From Acidobacteriota bacterium (GTDB lineage: Bacteria; Acidobacteriota; Terriglobia; Acidiferrales; UBA7541), in the NCBI GenBank assembly GCA_021788095.1, contig JAJYLB010000006.1:1-64000 (forward strand): a stretch of DNA of 64,000 nt, written 5' to 3'. The position numbers and the translations under genes were made by a program. The notes under the pieces are model-generated. The model was not told the origin of the DNA. It did no database searches and saw only the letters and a program-made list of their open reading frames with translations. Below, one piece after another: positions 50,078 to 59,832 of this stretch. How positions within the stretch are numbered: position 1 is the stretch's first letter; each line of letters opens with the position of its first letter.

Positions 50078-51937
50078 TTACTTCGGCATCTGAACGTTCA
50101 GGTGATTCTTGCAGGTGGTTGAGGAGTCGTCGGCGACCGTCTTCGACTTGCCCCCCGATCGCACGGTGAATTTCAACGACGGATCGGCTGGGAGGCCGGT
50201 GAACAGGGCCCGGCCAAACGAGTCGGTCGCGACCTGGAAGTCCGTTTTCTGCAACCCCAGGAAGCCGTGCCGCTTGCCGTAGCTCACTTGGGCGTTCTCC
50301 AGAGGCTTGCCCGTCGCGTCCGTAACGAGAAAGTCGGCAGAGCACTTGCCCGTTCCGGCCACGGTCACGGGGATGGGCGTTACGACCGGCCCCGCCTTAG
50401 GCGTCGGTTGTGTAGCAGGAGCAGTCGCGGCAGCAGTCGATGCCGCGTTGGCGCCTGCCGTCGTTTCTCCCGCCGCCTGCGCTCCCTTTGCCGCTGAAGT
50501 CGTTCCCTTATTCGCCGCAGCCTTGTTTGCCGGCCGCGTGGGCCGCTTCACCGCTCGAACCGGTTTCCTGGCCGCCACCTCGCGCGCTTCCTTCGTCGCT
50601 GGGGCGGGTGCCGGAGCCGGTTTGGTCTCGGCGGTCGTCGCACCCGTACTGGCTGGAGACGTGGCAGCGGGAGGCGTGGGAACCGGTGGGGTAGTTTTTG
50701 CGGCATTCGTCGCGGGTGCGCTTGCCGGCGGCTTCGCTGACGGATTGGGCGCCGGGGCCGGCTTCCGTCCTCGCAGGAGCCGGGGCACGAGCAGAGCGCC
50801 CAGTAGGATCACCACGGCCCCAATTTCGATGGCGATCGTTCTCATTCGCCGCTTCGATGGCTGCGGCTTCTCCGCCTCTGCCGGCGCCGCCGCTTCCACC
50901 GCCCCGGAAGCCCGTGTCACTCCCGAAGCCCGCGCCGGTCCCGTCGCAGCGGATCTGCCGACCGTCACGGAAGCGGTCTTCCCCACGGTATCGATGCCTC
51001 CGCCCGCCGAAGGCTCGTTTTCGAAGTCTGCGGGCGCGCTGACCGTCGCCGAGCGCTCCAAATCCACGTCGCGCTTCAGCCGCTGCAGCTCCGCGCGAAT
51101 CTCCCGCGCGCTTTGGTAGCGCAGTTTCCGGTCTTTTTCGAGCGCTCGCGTGATGATTCGTTCCAGCTCCCCGGGCAGATCCGGATTCAGCCGCAGTGGC
51201 GTCACCGGCGCGCGATGCAAGATGGAATCGAAAACCGCCGTGGCCGACTCCCCGCGGAAGGGCACGACTCCCGTCGCCATCTCGTACAACACGACGCCTA
51301 GAGAGAACAGATCCGAGCGCGCGTCCAGATCCTTGCCCAGCGCCTGCTCGGGAGACATATACGCCACCGTTCCCACCGCGCTCCCCGGCCGCGTCAGGCT
51401 GGTCGCGTCGAATCCGGAAGTCATCTTCGTCTCGGCTGCCGTGCCTTCCTGCCCCGCGCCGGCGGCCGGCGTCAGCTTGGCCAAGCCGAAATCGAGAATC
51501 TTGGCGTGGCCGCGCTGGGTCACGAAGATATTGGCAGGCTTGATATCGCGGTGGATGATGCCCTGGGTGTGGGCCGCGTCCAGCGCGTCGCTCACCTCCG
51601 ACCCGATTTCAAGCAGCGCGTCGAGATCCATCGGCTTGTTCGCGATCGCCTGCTTCAGCGTCTCGCCTTCCAGGAACTCCATGGCGATGAACGCGCGGCC
51701 GCCTTCCTCGCCGATGTCGTAGATCGTGCAGATTCCCGGATGGTTCAGCGCCGAGGCCGCTTGCGCTTCGCGCCGGAACCGCTCGAGCGCCACGGTATCT
51801 TTCGTCGTATCTTCGGGAAGGAATTTCAGCGCCACAAACCGCTTCAGCCGCACATCCTCGGCCTTGTACACCACGCCCATGCCGCCGCTGCCCAGCTTCT
51901 CCAACATCCGGTAGTGTGAGATCGTCTCGCCGTTCAT
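50078..51937 (-). CDS. Transmembrane PknB-type Ser/Thr protein kinase
   Basis: 619 residues. The kinase domain (about 8-275) is complete: [15 protein letters not shown], the Lys in [49 protein letters not shown] single membrane segment near residue 370 ([20 protein letters not shown]) divides it from a long Pro/Ala/Thr-rich linker and a C-terminal extracytoplasmic domain ([20 protein letters not shown]) with a Cys pair, like a carboxypeptidase-regulatory or Ig-like fold. It probably senses an envelope cue and phosphorylates cytoplasmic proteins. Confidence 0.92.
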   Translation of the reverse strand: MNGETISHYRMLEKLGSGGMGVVYKAEDVRLKRFVALKFLPEDTTKDTVALERFRREAQAASALNHPGICTIYDIGEEGGRAFIAMEFLEGETLKQAIANKPMDLDALLEIGSEVSDALDAAHTQGIIHRDIKPANIFVTQRGHAKILDFGLAKLTPAAGAGQEGTAAETKMTSGFDATSLTRPGSAVGTVAYMSPEQALGKDLDARSDLFSLGVVLYEMATGVVPFRGESATAVFDSILHRAPVTPLRLNPDLPGELERIITRALEKDRKLRYQSAREIRAELQRLKRDVDLERSATVSAPADFENEPSAGGGIDTVGKTASVTVGRSAATGPARASGVTRASGAVEAAAPAEAEKPQPSKRRMRTIAIEIGAVVILLGALLVPRLLRGRKPAPAPNPSAKPPASAPATNAAKTTPPVPTPPAATSPASTGATTAETKPAPAPAPATKEAREVAARKPVRAVKRPTRPANKAAANKGTTSAAKGAQAAGETTAGANAASTAAATAPATQPTPKAGPVVTPIPVTVAGTGKCSADFLVTDATGKPLENAQVSYGKRHGFLGLQKTDFQVATDSFGRALFTGLPADPSLKFTVRSGGKSKTVADDSSTTCKNHLNVQMPK

Positions 51938-52048
51938 TGCCCGTTCGCGCTCCCCAACCGCCGTGGCTTCCGCGAACTCCCCTAATTCCTCGGCGGAATC
52001 GGCTCATGATACACCGGGCACTCGCCGCATTCCACTGGAGCCCCGCCT

Positions 52049-52348
52049 CTAACGCAGGGTAACGATCGTGGCGCCCCAGCCCCCGGCCTCCGCCGGAGCA
52101 TCGCCAAAAGCGGCGACGAACGGCGTCCGCGCCAGCACCGCGCGCACGATCCGTCGCTGCACCCCGGTCCCGCGCCCGTGAATGATGCGCAGCGCTTTCA
52201 GCCCGAGCCGATTCGCTTCCTCGAGGTACGCCTCGACCACCCCTTCCACCTCCTCTGGCCGCACCGAGTGCAGGTCGAAGACGCCGGTGATGGGAATGCG
52301 GATGGGTTCGTTGTCACCCAACATGGAGTTTCCAGCCGATCGTAGCAC
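52049..52348 (-). CDS. Small Smr-domain protein
   Basis: 99 residues (a second ATG at 52324 is possible). The Smr domain is complete: FDLHSVRPEEVEGVVEAYLE, then ALRIIHGRGTGVQRRIVRAV and GGWGATIVTL. The LHG-type motif is LDLH-like (FDLHSV) and the HGRGTG loop is conserved. Free-standing Smr proteins nick nucleic acids or rescue collided ribosomes. It has no MutS2 partner here. Confidence 0.88.
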   Translation of the reverse strand: MLRSAGNSMLGDNEPIRIPITGVFDLHSVRPEEVEGVVEAYLEEANRLGLKALRIIHGRGTGVQRRIVRAVLARTPFVAAFGDAPAEAGGWGATIVTLR

Positions 52349-52491
52349 AGGTCCCGAAAGTGGCGGGCTCGACGTTCCGAGTGCTCGTGGCCGGGCGATC
52401 GTTCGGGGAAGGATCGGGAAGCCGATGGAGGCGTCGTCGCTCGGCGGATAGGGAGAATCGCAGGTACTCGCAATTGGGGCCCCATAGGGGG

Positions 52492-52520
52492 TTGCAGGCG
52501 GGGACAGGTCAACCTATAAT
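52492..52520 (+). promoter_or_regulatory. Promoter of the fused cytochrome-porin gene
   Basis: TTGCAG (52492-52497), a 17-base spacer and TATAAT (52515-52520). Transcription would start about 40 bases before the GTG at 52568. Confidence 0.7.
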
Positions 52521-52567
52521 GCTCTCGCAAGTTGGCGGACGCGAAATGGCCGGCTCCGGAGGTTCAC

Positions 52568-55500
52568 GTGAGCCGTATCGCCCGCTGGGTTGTTTCTGCT
52601 GCTTCTCTTCTCGTGGTCCTGCTTATTCCTCCGCCCTGCGCCTTCGGACAAACGAAAACTCATACCTGGACTGCGCGTTTCGCCGCCTCCACGGCCATTC
52701 CCGGCGCCAAGCGCGTCGGAGCGCAGGTCTGCTCCACCTGTCACGCTCAGGAGGCGAAGGATTTCCAACATGCTTTCCACGCCCAGCAGGGCGTCGAGTG
52801 CGAGGACTGCCACGGCGCCGGGAGCCTGCACGTCCAAGGCGGCGGCGACGTCTCCAAAATCATCAGCTTTAGCCAACGCAGCGCCAAAGAGGCCAATGCC
52901 GCTTGCCTCAGCTGCCACGTTCAGGATGAGTCGGTGCGCCACTGGATGGCCGGGCCGCACGCCTCGAGTGGCGTGCGTTGCGCCGATTGCCACCAGGTGC
53001 ACGCGAACGCCGTGAAATCCGCCGAGCGGGGCGAGGCGCGATTCGATACATCCACGGAAGGAGCTCTCCAGGCTGCCGAGGTATCGCCGGAAACCAATGC
53101 GATCGTCGAGCCCATGGCGGAAACCAACGACGCCTGCCTGCGGTGTCATCAAAACGTGCGCGCGCAACTAAGCATGCCTTACCACCATCCCGTCCGCGAA
53201 GGGAAGATGAGCTGCGCCGATTGCCACGATCCGCATGGGGGTCCCGCGGGAAACAATCTCCGGACGTCGACCGTGAACCAGCTCTGCCTGCAATGCCACG
53301 CGCAATATCGCGGGCCTTTCGCTTACCAGCATCCTCCTGTCTCGGAAAACTGCACCCTCTGCCACACCCCCCACGGCTCGCCAAACACGAACATCTTGCA
53401 GGTCAGCGAACCGGCGCTCTGCCTCCAGTGCCATGCCGGCCACCACAACGGAGCGGGCTTACCCCTCACCGATCGCTGCACCGACTGCCATTCCTCGATC
53501 CACGGTACCGACGTTCCCACACCCAGCGGGGGCGCCCGATTCATAGACAAGGGACCTTCGGAACAGGCTCTGGTCTCCTCCAGCGGTTCGGGTTCACTCG
53601 CCAGCACGGCCGGCCGCGCGGCTGGCGCCATGTCTTCAAGGCTCCCGGGGGGCGCGTCCTTCGCGGCGACCGCCGTGAACGGTGCCGGCGGGCTGCTGGC
53701 GATGATGTCCACCCAATCGGGAGCGCCGCTTTCGGGCGGAAGCATGGAAATGGGAATGGGCGCTCCCACGGCCGCGGAAGGGGGAGGCTCGGCTTTCGCG
53801 GCTTTGTCGTTTACCCCTGGCGCGTATCGGTTTATCGATGCCACCGGCTTTGAAGGCCGCGTCGGCGAATACGATAGCTTGCAGCAATCGGCGGGCGCTG
53901 ATCTCTCGGCCGTCTACGTCTCCACGCTTCACCACCTCACCATCGTGTCCCACGCCCTCGTCTTGAGCGGCGCCGATTACGCCGCCGCTTCCCAGTTCAC
54001 CCTCGGGGATTGGCTCCAGGCGCAATTTTCCCAGCGCAGTTTCGTCCAAGAGCAGGATCACTATCCCTTCTACGCCTTCCCTGTCTTGGACATCCCCCCG
54101 GGCACCACGCAGCCCGCCGATACCTTCGACGATTCCATTGCGCCTGTCGGGCAAGCGGGCGGCGCCATTTTCGGAGTCCAGAGAAGGATGGGCAATGCCT
54201 ACGTCCGCGCCAAGCTGCCTTCCCTGCCAGTTCATGTGTTCGTGAAGGGCAATTGGCAAGACCGCGTGGGCACGACGCAACTCGGCTATCTCGACGAGAA
54301 CGATAATAACCTCGGCTGCGGCAACCAGTGCCACTACAGCTCCCAGTTCCAGCCGGTGAATTACACGACCCGCAATATCGCCGCCGGTGGTGAAATCAAT
54401 TGGCATGGTATCGATATCGCGGTCGAGCACGCCTTCAGCAGCTTCAACGATCGGCTGCCGTTCCCCGTGGGCGTCTTCCATGGCCCGTTCACGCCGTCTG
54501 TCGACCCGGGAGGCTTCTCCACAGCCCTGCCTCCGCCCTCCGGCCCCGCTCCTCCGGATATCCCGGCAGGCAATTACCCCATCGATCTCCCGTCGCCAAG
54601 CCGCGCGTCCACCGACAGCGTTGCCTTGAATTGGGTTCCTTCCGCCAGCTTGAACCTCAACGGCAACATCAGCTACATGCGCCTGCGCAACCTGTTTACG
54701 CGCTATCCGCAGAACATCCTCGATACCGACGAAACGGTGAACTGGAAGGCGGTCCGGAGGCTTCTGGTCACGCTCGATTATCATCAGATGAACCAGCTGA
54801 ACGACTTCACTCCCTACTACAGCCTTTTTGGAGATGTTTCCTATCGCAACCACTGGGAAGGTCTGCGCCTGGACTACCAACTGCTGAAAGACTTCGACCT
54901 GGAAACCTATTACCGCCGCAGCGGTATCACCCGCTCCAATGCCTTCCTCTGGCCCCAAGCCTATTCGTTCGACAATACCGATTTGTCCTACCTCGTGCCT
55001 TCTTCCTCCAGCAACACCACCGGCCTCGCGGTCCGCTACCATGACCGCGGGCTCTGGAGCGCCCGCGCCGGCGACGAATGCACGGGAACCCACGATCCGG
55101 GCTATTTGGTCGTCCCCCAGAGCAATAACCGGTCGTTCGCGGAGGTCACGCTCACACCCGTCGCCTGGCTCACGTTCGACAACGACACCAGCATTACCGT
55201 TCAGAATGCGTTCGCACACCCCTTTCTCCCGAACCAGCCGGGCGAGACGCCAACAGCCTTCCCCGGCCCGCAGCCGACGCCCCCTACCGGCCCAGGTCAG
55301 TTCCAGCGCCGCAACCGGTTCTACAATGAAACCGCTAGCTTCGGTTTCCCCATTCGCGCGTATTGGAACTCGTCTCTCGGCTACTCTTATCAACAAAACA
55401 ATCTCACCACTTTCATGGCGTTCCAAAACGATAGCGGCACCGGCTACCTAATCGATGAGCCGGCCGTCCCCTACAAGCAAATCACCCAGGCCTACTGGGC

Positions 55501-55873
55501 GGAATCGAATTACTCCTTCGCCAGCCGCTTCGGAATCGATCTCCAACTCACCTATAACTCCTCACGCAGCGGTTTCCGGCCCGATCTGAATCCGGCCGAC
55601 GCCGCGCTGCTCGGCAACTCGGAGTTGATGGCTTCGGGCGCTTTCAATCCGGCGCAGTTCGGCGCCGCCTTGGGCAACTTGCAGTACGCCTCGACCGTCA
55701 TCTCCCAGGTGATCGTTCCCCAATGGATCGGTCAATCGAAGGCGTACTATCAGTTCCCGTACAAGCTCGAGGGAGGTCTCCTCTTCGGCTACGGCAGCTA
55801 CAGGGACTATTTCAATCCCAGCCTGAATGGTGTGTTGCGGACTTTCAGCCTCTACCTCGGCCGCTCCTGGTAG
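52568..55873 (+). CDS. Fused decaheme cytochrome c-outer membrane porin (MtrA-MtrB-like)
   Basis: 1,101 residues from the GTG at 52568, behind GGAGGTTCAC; the earlier TTG at 52532 lacks a ribosome site. The signal peptide is ARWVVSAASLLVVLLIPPPC then AFGQ. Residues 55-308 hold exactly ten CXXCH heme sites (CSTCH, CEDCH, CLSCH, CADCH, CLRCH, CADCH, CLQCH, CTLCH, CLQCH, CTDCH), the count of MtrA/DmsE cytochromes. After a Gly/Ser-rich linker (about 310-395) the remaining 700 residues are amphipathic strands of an MtrB/PioB-like barrel, ending LRTFSLYLGRSW with a terminal aromatic residue. In known systems the two are separate proteins. No MtrC-type partner is adjacent. It would move electrons across the outer membrane. 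Confidence 0.88.
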   Translation: MSRIARWVVSAASLLVVLLIPPPCAFGQTKTHTWTARFAASTAIPGAKRVGAQVCSTCHAQEAKDFQHAFHAQQGVECEDCHGAGSLHVQGGGDVSKIISFSQRSAKEANAACLSCHVQDESVRHWMAGPHASSGVRCADCHQVHANAVKSAERGEARFDTSTEGALQAAEVSPETNAIVEPMAETNDACLRCHQNVRAQLSMPYHHPVREGKMSCADCHDPHGGPAGNNLRTSTVNQLCLQCHAQYRGPFAYQHPPVSENCTLCHTPHGSPNTNILQVSEPALCLQCHAGHHNGAGLPLTDRCTDCHSSIHGTDVPTPSGGARFIDKGPSEQALVSSSGSGSLASTAGRAAGAMSSRLPGGASFAATAVNGAGGLLAMMSTQSGAPLSGGSMEMGMGAPTAAEGGGSAFAALSFTPGAYRFIDATGFEGRVGEYDSLQQSAGADLSAVYVSTLHHLTIVSHALVLSGADYAAASQFTLGDWLQAQFSQRSFVQEQDHYPFYAFPVLDIPPGTTQPADTFDDSIAPVGQAGGAIFGVQRRMGNAYVRAKLPSLPVHVFVKGNWQDRVGTTQLGYLDENDNNLGCGNQCHYSSQFQPVNYTTRNIAAGGEINWHGIDIAVEHAFSSFNDRLPFPVGVFHGPFTPSVDPGGFSTALPPPSGPAPPDIPAGNYPIDLPSPSRASTDSVALNWVPSASLNLNGNISYMRLRNLFTRYPQNILDTDETVNWKAVRRLLVTLDYHQMNQLNDFTPYYSLFGDVSYRNHWEGLRLDYQLLKDFDLETYYRRSGITRSNAFLWPQAYSFDNTDLSYLVPSSSSNTTGLAVRYHDRGLWSARAGDECTGTHDPGYLVVPQSNNRSFAEVTLTPVAWLTFDNDTSITVQNAFAHPFLPNQPGETPTAFPGPQPTPPTGPGQFQRRNRFYNETASFGFPIRAYWNSSLGYSYQQNNLTTFMAFQNDSGTGYLIDEPAVPYKQITQAYWAESNYSFASRFGIDLQLTYNSSRSGFRPDLNPADAALLGNSELMASGAFNPAQFGAALGNLQYASTVISQVIVPQWIGQSKAYYQFPYKLEGGLLFGYGSYRDYFNPSLNGVLRTFSLYLGRSW

Positions 55874-56213
55874 CTCGGCTCGATCCTTCGGCCGGCATAC
55901 AGCAATTCCACAAATCATGTGGTGAGAAAACGAGAACCAACAGCAGATCGCTCGCCGCCATTCCCGGCAAAAGGCGCGGGGACTGGGCTCGGGATGACCG
56001 CTAGACGGGGGCGCGGGAAGCGAGAGAATAGGAGAGGGCGAGCCACGAAAATTCCGGAAATGCTTTAGGAGCCTGTCCGAGTATTCCAGATTTGGCACCC
56101 AAAATTCACCCCCCAAATTCGTATTGACAGCGCAGCGCCGCGAGCGTAGCTTAGCGAAATCATTTCATACGGTTACCCTGGACTTCTAAATCTAGCGTGG
56201 AGGAGGAATGGCC
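55874..56213. promoter_or_regulatory. Intergenic region with the mddA-like promoter
   Basis: No gene is seen. TTGACA (56124-56129), 17 bases and TAGCTT (56147-56152) form a fair promoter for the following gene. A weak inverted stretch lies near 55980. GGAGGAGG at 56200-56206 is the ribosome site. Confidence 0.5.
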
Positions 56214-56957
56214 ATGGCCCGACTCCTGGCTCTGGTCTATGGGGTGATCTGTTACCTCGTGTTTCTCGGCACCTTCCTGTATGCGATCTGGTTTGTTTGG
56301 ACAATGGACGCGCCGCATGCACCGCCGGCGTCGCTCGGAGCTGCGCTGCTCATCGATGCGGGACTGCTCGCGCTCTTTGCCCTGCAACATAGCGTCATGG
56401 CGCGACTAGGTTTCAAGCGGATCTGGACGAAGATCGTTCCGCGTCCCATTGAGCGCAGCACGTACGTCCTGGCGGCAAGCCTGGCTCTGCTCGCGGTGAT
56501 CGTCTTCTGGCAACCCATACCCGGGGCGCTTTGGAGCATCCAAGCCCCGGCCGCGCAGATGCTCCTCCATGTCCTGTTCTTCGCCGGCTTTGGGATGGTC
56601 CTCGTGGGCACGTTCCTGATCAACCACTCTGACCTCTTCGGTCTGCAGCAGGTATGGACGTATTGGCTCCAAAAATCCTACGAGCCCCCGATTTTCGCAA
56701 CTCCCGGCCCGTATCGCACGGTCCGCCATCCCATCTATCTCGGGTTTATCGTGGCTTTTTGGAGCACGCCGCGGATGAGCTACGCGCACCTGTTCTTTGC
56801 GGTGATGACTACGGCGTACATCCTGGTCGCGATTCAACTGGAGGAACGCGATCTCGTCACTTTCCACGGCGAGGCCTATCGGATTTACCGTAGCGGCGTG
56901 TCGATGCTCGTGCCGTGGCCGCGGAAGAAGAGCATGGCGGTCGGCAAACCCTCCTGA
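56214..56957 (+). CDS. mddA: MddA-like methanethiol S-methyltransferase (NnrU/ICMT family)
   Basis: 247 residues from the ATG at 56214 (the ATG at 56208 is too close to GGAGGAGG). It is an integral membrane methyltransferase: LLALVYGVICYLVFLGTFLY, LLALFALQHSVMARLGFKRI, HVLFFAGFGMVLVGTFLINH then SDLFGLQQVW, YRTVRHPIYLGFIVAFWSTP, and VAIQLEERDLVTFHGEAY. The NHxDLFGLxQVW and RHPIYLGF motifs match MddA, which methylates methanethiol to dimethyl sulfide using S-adenosylmethionine. A related isoprenylcysteine-type methyltransferase is the alternative. It stands alone. Confidence 0.82.
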   Translation: MARLLALVYGVICYLVFLGTFLYAIWFVWTMDAPHAPPASLGAALLIDAGLLALFALQHSVMARLGFKRIWTKIVPRPIERSTYVLAASLALLAVIVFWQPIPGALWSIQAPAAQMLLHVLFFAGFGMVLVGTFLINHSDLFGLQQVWTYWLQKSYEPPIFATPGPYRTVRHPIYLGFIVAFWSTPRMSYAHLFFAVMTTAYILVAIQLEERDLVTFHGEAYRIYRSGVSMLVPWPRKKSMAVGKPS

Positions 56958-57308
56958 GTGCGTGGCATTCGCCGGCCGGCTCCCGCAGAGAGGACGAGCG
57001 GCAGGACCAGCCCACCCCGTGTGCGGCCAGGACCTCGGCCGAAGGAATCGGGCCAGCCGCCCACATGTCCGGTCATTCCCGCGAAAGCTTGCCCTCCGCG
57101 AAGGCGGGGGGGGAATCCAGTCGTGTCAACGCACCGCGAGAGAGCGGCGAGCCAGAGGCGGCCGCGCTCCCGGGTTAACGACGCCCAGGCGGAGGCATTC
57201 ACTCTGGCAGGTAGTGTCCCAAATTCGATCTGCAAGGCGATGAACGCCTTCTTGACTGGCGATAGGCCGAAATGGTACAACTCCGGGCGATTTCAGTAGT
57301 TTAGTCTG
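56958..57308. other. 351-base gap with an imperfect CATTCCCGCGAAAGC repeat
   Basis: The region around 57072-57118 contains GGTCATTCCCGCGAAAGC, then GCGAAGGCGGGGGGGAATCC, a decayed form of the dispersed CGTCATTCCCGCGAAAGCGGG palindrome. I see no gene. Confidence 0.5.
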
Positions 57309-57698
57309 ATGATAACCAGCATCCACACCCTGATTTATTCCGACGATGCCCACGCAACGCGTGCATTCCTTCGCGACGTCCTCGGTTGGCCCTATGTCGA
57401 GGATGCGCTGGGTGGAGGCTCGGGTTGGCTTATCTTCAAGACCGGGCCGAGCGAGATGGGTGTGCACCCGACCCACAGCGTCTACGATGGCAAGACGTAC
57501 GAATCGCCTCGGCAACATCTGATCTCCCTGATGTGCGACGACATCTCCCACACGGTGGCTGAACTGAAGGGCAAAGGAGCGGAGTTCCGCGGCGAAATTC
57601 AGGATCATGGGTACGGACTCGTGGTCATGATGGCCGTACCTGGCGCGGACGACATCATGCTTTACGAGCCCAAACATCCGCTGGCGTATAGCCTTTGA
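57309..57698 (+). CDS. VOC-family (glyoxalase/bleomycin resistance-like) protein
   Basis: 129 residues, a single VOC domain: SIHTLIYSDDAHATRAFLRD, DVLGWPYVEDALGGGSGWLI, GVHPTHSVYD, VMMAVPGADDIMLYEPKHP. Metal-ligand positions (H, and E in LYEPKHP) are present. It could act on an electrophile or bind an antibiotic; the substrate is unknown. It lies 160 bases before the DinB gene. Confidence 0.85.
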   Translation: MITSIHTLIYSDDAHATRAFLRDVLGWPYVEDALGGGSGWLIFKTGPSEMGVHPTHSVYDGKTYESPRQHLISLMCDDISHTVAELKGKGAEFRGEIQDHGYGLVVMMAVPGADDIMLYEPKHPLAYSL

Positions 57699-57858
57699 CC
57701 GATTGAAAAGGCAACGAACTCACTCCCGCCTTTCACCCTTCGCGAGGCGGTATCGCTCCAATGAGGACACTACCAGCTGGCAGAGCGCGCTTGACTTTCG
57801 CTTTACCTTCGCCTATAGTCGCCCCCGCTCTTCAACGCTCGCTCGGGAGGAAGTACGT

Positions 57859-58341
57859 ATGGACCACAAGACCTTCTTTTTGAAGTACTGGGAAAAAGAG
57901 GCCCCTGCCACGCGCAAGGTGCTCTCACGCATTCCCCAGGATCGCTCCGAATTTCGCGCCGATCCCAAGGCGCGGACGGCGCGCGAATTGGCTTGGCTCA
58001 TCGTGCACGAAGAATCCGCCCTGCCCGACGGGCTCGAAAAGGGCGCGTTCGAGTGGGCGGAGAAGCCGGCGCCGGCGACGATGGAGGAAATCCTCGCCGA
58101 ATACGACCGCCAGCACGACGCCATCACTCGCCGGCTCCGCGCCGTTGATCCCGCCCAGTGGGAAGCGCAAGTCCCCTTCCTCTATAACGGCCAGGAGGTG
58201 ATGCGGGAGATTGGCTATGACATGGCCTGGAGCTTCCTGCTCGACCAGATTCACCATCGCGGGCAATTGTCCACCTACCTGCGCCCCATGGGCGCCAAGG
58301 TGCCGCAAATTTACGGCCCCAGCGCCGACGAACCGATGTAG
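57859..58341 (+). CDS. DinB-family protein
   Basis: 160 residues from the ATG at 57859, behind GGAGGAAGTACGT. A four-helix DinB/YfiT fold: TARELAWLIVHEESALPDGL, ATMEEILAEYDRQHDAITRR, MAWSFLLDQIHHRGQLSTYL. Metal-binding histidines are candidate H in IVHEES and the HHRGQ pair. Many DinB proteins are thiol transferases (bacillithiol or mycothiol) or metal-binding proteins; the thiol here is unknown. Confidence 0.87.
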   Translation: MDHKTFFLKYWEKEAPATRKVLSRIPQDRSEFRADPKARTARELAWLIVHEESALPDGLEKGAFEWAEKPAPATMEEILAEYDRQHDAITRRLRAVDPAQWEAQVPFLYNGQEVMREIGYDMAWSFLLDQIHHRGQLSTYLRPMGAKVPQIYGPSADEPM

Positions 58342-58349
58342 TGGAGGTG

Positions 58350-58496
58350 ATGATCGGCGTGTTCAGCTTTTCGCCGGAGCCGCTCGAGGCTTTTGCTGAA
58401 GTTCACTGGGTGCTGGCGCCCGGCGGGCACTTTGTATTCGTCACCGGCTCGAGGCAGTTGCGCGGAACGCCGGCCGCGCCCGAGCCCATGCCCTGA
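58350..58496 (+). pseudogene. C-terminal remnant of a SAM-dependent methyltransferase
   Basis: 48 codons read GVFSFSPEPLEAFAEVHWVL, APGGHFVFVTGSRQLRG and stop at 58494-58496. This is the end of a class I methyltransferase fold (the LAPGGHFVFVT motif) without the SAM-binding half. It begins directly after the DinB stop and meets the end of the following gene on the other strand. Confidence 0.6.
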
Positions 58497-58499
58497 CAA

Positions 58500-59717
58500 T
58501 CAGCGCAGGGGAACCAGGCGCGCGCCGGCTTGGTTGTTGCCTTGATCGTCGAAGGAGATCGCGCCTGAAGCTCCCTCGAGTGCGCGCACGCTCGCGATTT
58601 GGTCGCGGACGCGGGCGCGATTCGGTCCCGCGGCGCGCACGGCGCGCGCGATCAGGCGAACCGCATCGTAAGCCTCGGCCGCTACGGCGCTCGGGAACGT
58701 TCCCGTCGCTGCCTGGTAGCGCCGAACGAAGCTGGCGCGCCACGCCGCTGCTGTCCCGCCGGGCTCAACGGTAGAGGCAGCCGTATTCGCCTTCGGTCCA
58801 TTTTCCTGCGCGAGGGACCCCGGAAACTCGATTCCCGAACTGGCTTGTGCGCTCTCCTGGGAGAGATAGACGGGGATGCTGTCTCCCGCCTGGCGAATCG
58901 CGCGCACAAGCTGGCCGGTAATTTGTGGCCGCGCCCAGAAGACCACGGCCTGTGCGGACGTTTTCCGAATCAGCGCCAGCAACGCTCCCGCCGCTGGCGG
59001 CTCGGGCCCGGCGACGAAGGGAATGGGCGCGGGAGCGCCTGCCTGACGAGCGGCTTTCTCGAATTCCGCCGCGCCCAGCCGTCCGTCATGATCGCTCTCG
59101 GCGACCAGGATGACTCGGCTGAATTTGCGCCGGAGATAGATATCCCGCGCGATCGCGTGCGCCGCGACCGTGTCGCTCGGTCCCAGGCGAAAGATCCAAG
59201 GCAGATTGATTTCCGTTGTGGTTGGATCGGTGGAAAGAGTCAGAACCGGCACGCCAATCTTGTTGCCGATTTGCTCGCTCAGGTGCGCCGACACCGCATC
59301 GGCGCTGGTCACCACCGCGATAGCATTCTCCTCCACAACCAAGTGGATGATTTCATCGCCGAAGGTTCCCCAAGGAGGAACGCTTTCGTCGGCCGTAGCG
59401 AGAGCCAAGCGGAGACCGCCGGGGAGCGGTTTGGCGGATTCATCCTTTAGTGCCATCCCCGCCGCGGTAAGGATCGCTTCGCCGTCCGCTCGCTGCGGCC
59501 CATGGAGCGGAGCCAAAACGCCGATACGCAGCACCGGACCCGGCAAATCGAAAGCCGCTTCCCTGCCCGGCCCCGCATACCTTGCGCCCTTCTCGGCAAG
59601 CGAGGCGTAGGGCGCGGGGGAGTGTTGCGCCTGCCCGCGCGCGAGGCCGGCCATCCCGGCGATGGCCAGCACGCTCGTTAAGGGAAGAAGCCGTCGGGAA
59701 AATGTGCCGCGTAGCAA
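58500..59717 (-). CDS. Periplasmic branched-chain-type ligand-binding protein 1
   Basis: About 405 residues from the TTG at 59717 (AAAGGA lies just before it; a longer reading from 59762 adds a basic stretch). The signal peptide is LLPLTSVLAIAGMAGLARGQ. A Peripla_BP_6 (LivJ-like) fold is seen: VLRIGVLAPLHGPQRADGEA, GVPVLTLSTDPTTTEINLPW, SRVILVAESDHDGRLGAAEF, VVFWARPQITGQLV, EAYDAVRLIARAVR. No permease or ATPase genes are near, so it is an orphan solute-binding protein. Repeats near 59745 and at 59811-59832 separate it from the second binding protein. Confidence 0.88.
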   Translation of the reverse strand: MLRGTFSRRLLPLTSVLAIAGMAGLARGQAQHSPAPYASLAEKGARYAGPGREAAFDLPGPVLRIGVLAPLHGPQRADGEAILTAAGMALKDESAKPLPGGLRLALATADESVPPWGTFGDEIIHLVVEENAIAVVTSADAVSAHLSEQIGNKIGVPVLTLSTDPTTTEINLPWIFRLGPSDTVAAHAIARDIYLRRKFSRVILVAESDHDGRLGAAEFEKAARQAGAPAPIPFVAGPEPPAAGALLALIRKTSAQAVVFWARPQITGQLVRAIRQAGDSIPVYLSQESAQASSGIEFPGSLAQENGPKANTAASTVEPGGTAAAWRASFVRRYQAATGTFPSAVAAEAYDAVRLIARAVRAAGPNRARVRDQIASVRALEGASGAISFDDQGNNQAGARLVPLR

Positions 59718-59810
59718 AATTATCCTTTCGCGTTTCGCCGCCCCGGTAGCACAGGCTCCCAAACCATCGGGACCTGCCTGGGCCAGGTTCGGTGAGGTCT
59801 CGGCGAAAGC

Positions 59811-59832
59811 GCACAGCCAGGAATGGCTGTGC
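59811..59832. repeat. Palindrome GCACAGCCA-GGAA-TGGCTGTGC
   Basis: Perfect 9-bp arms with a 4-base loop in the gap between the two binding-protein genes. A related GTAGCACAGGC lies at 59745. This hairpin type is a dispersed intergenic repeat. Confidence 0.65.
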
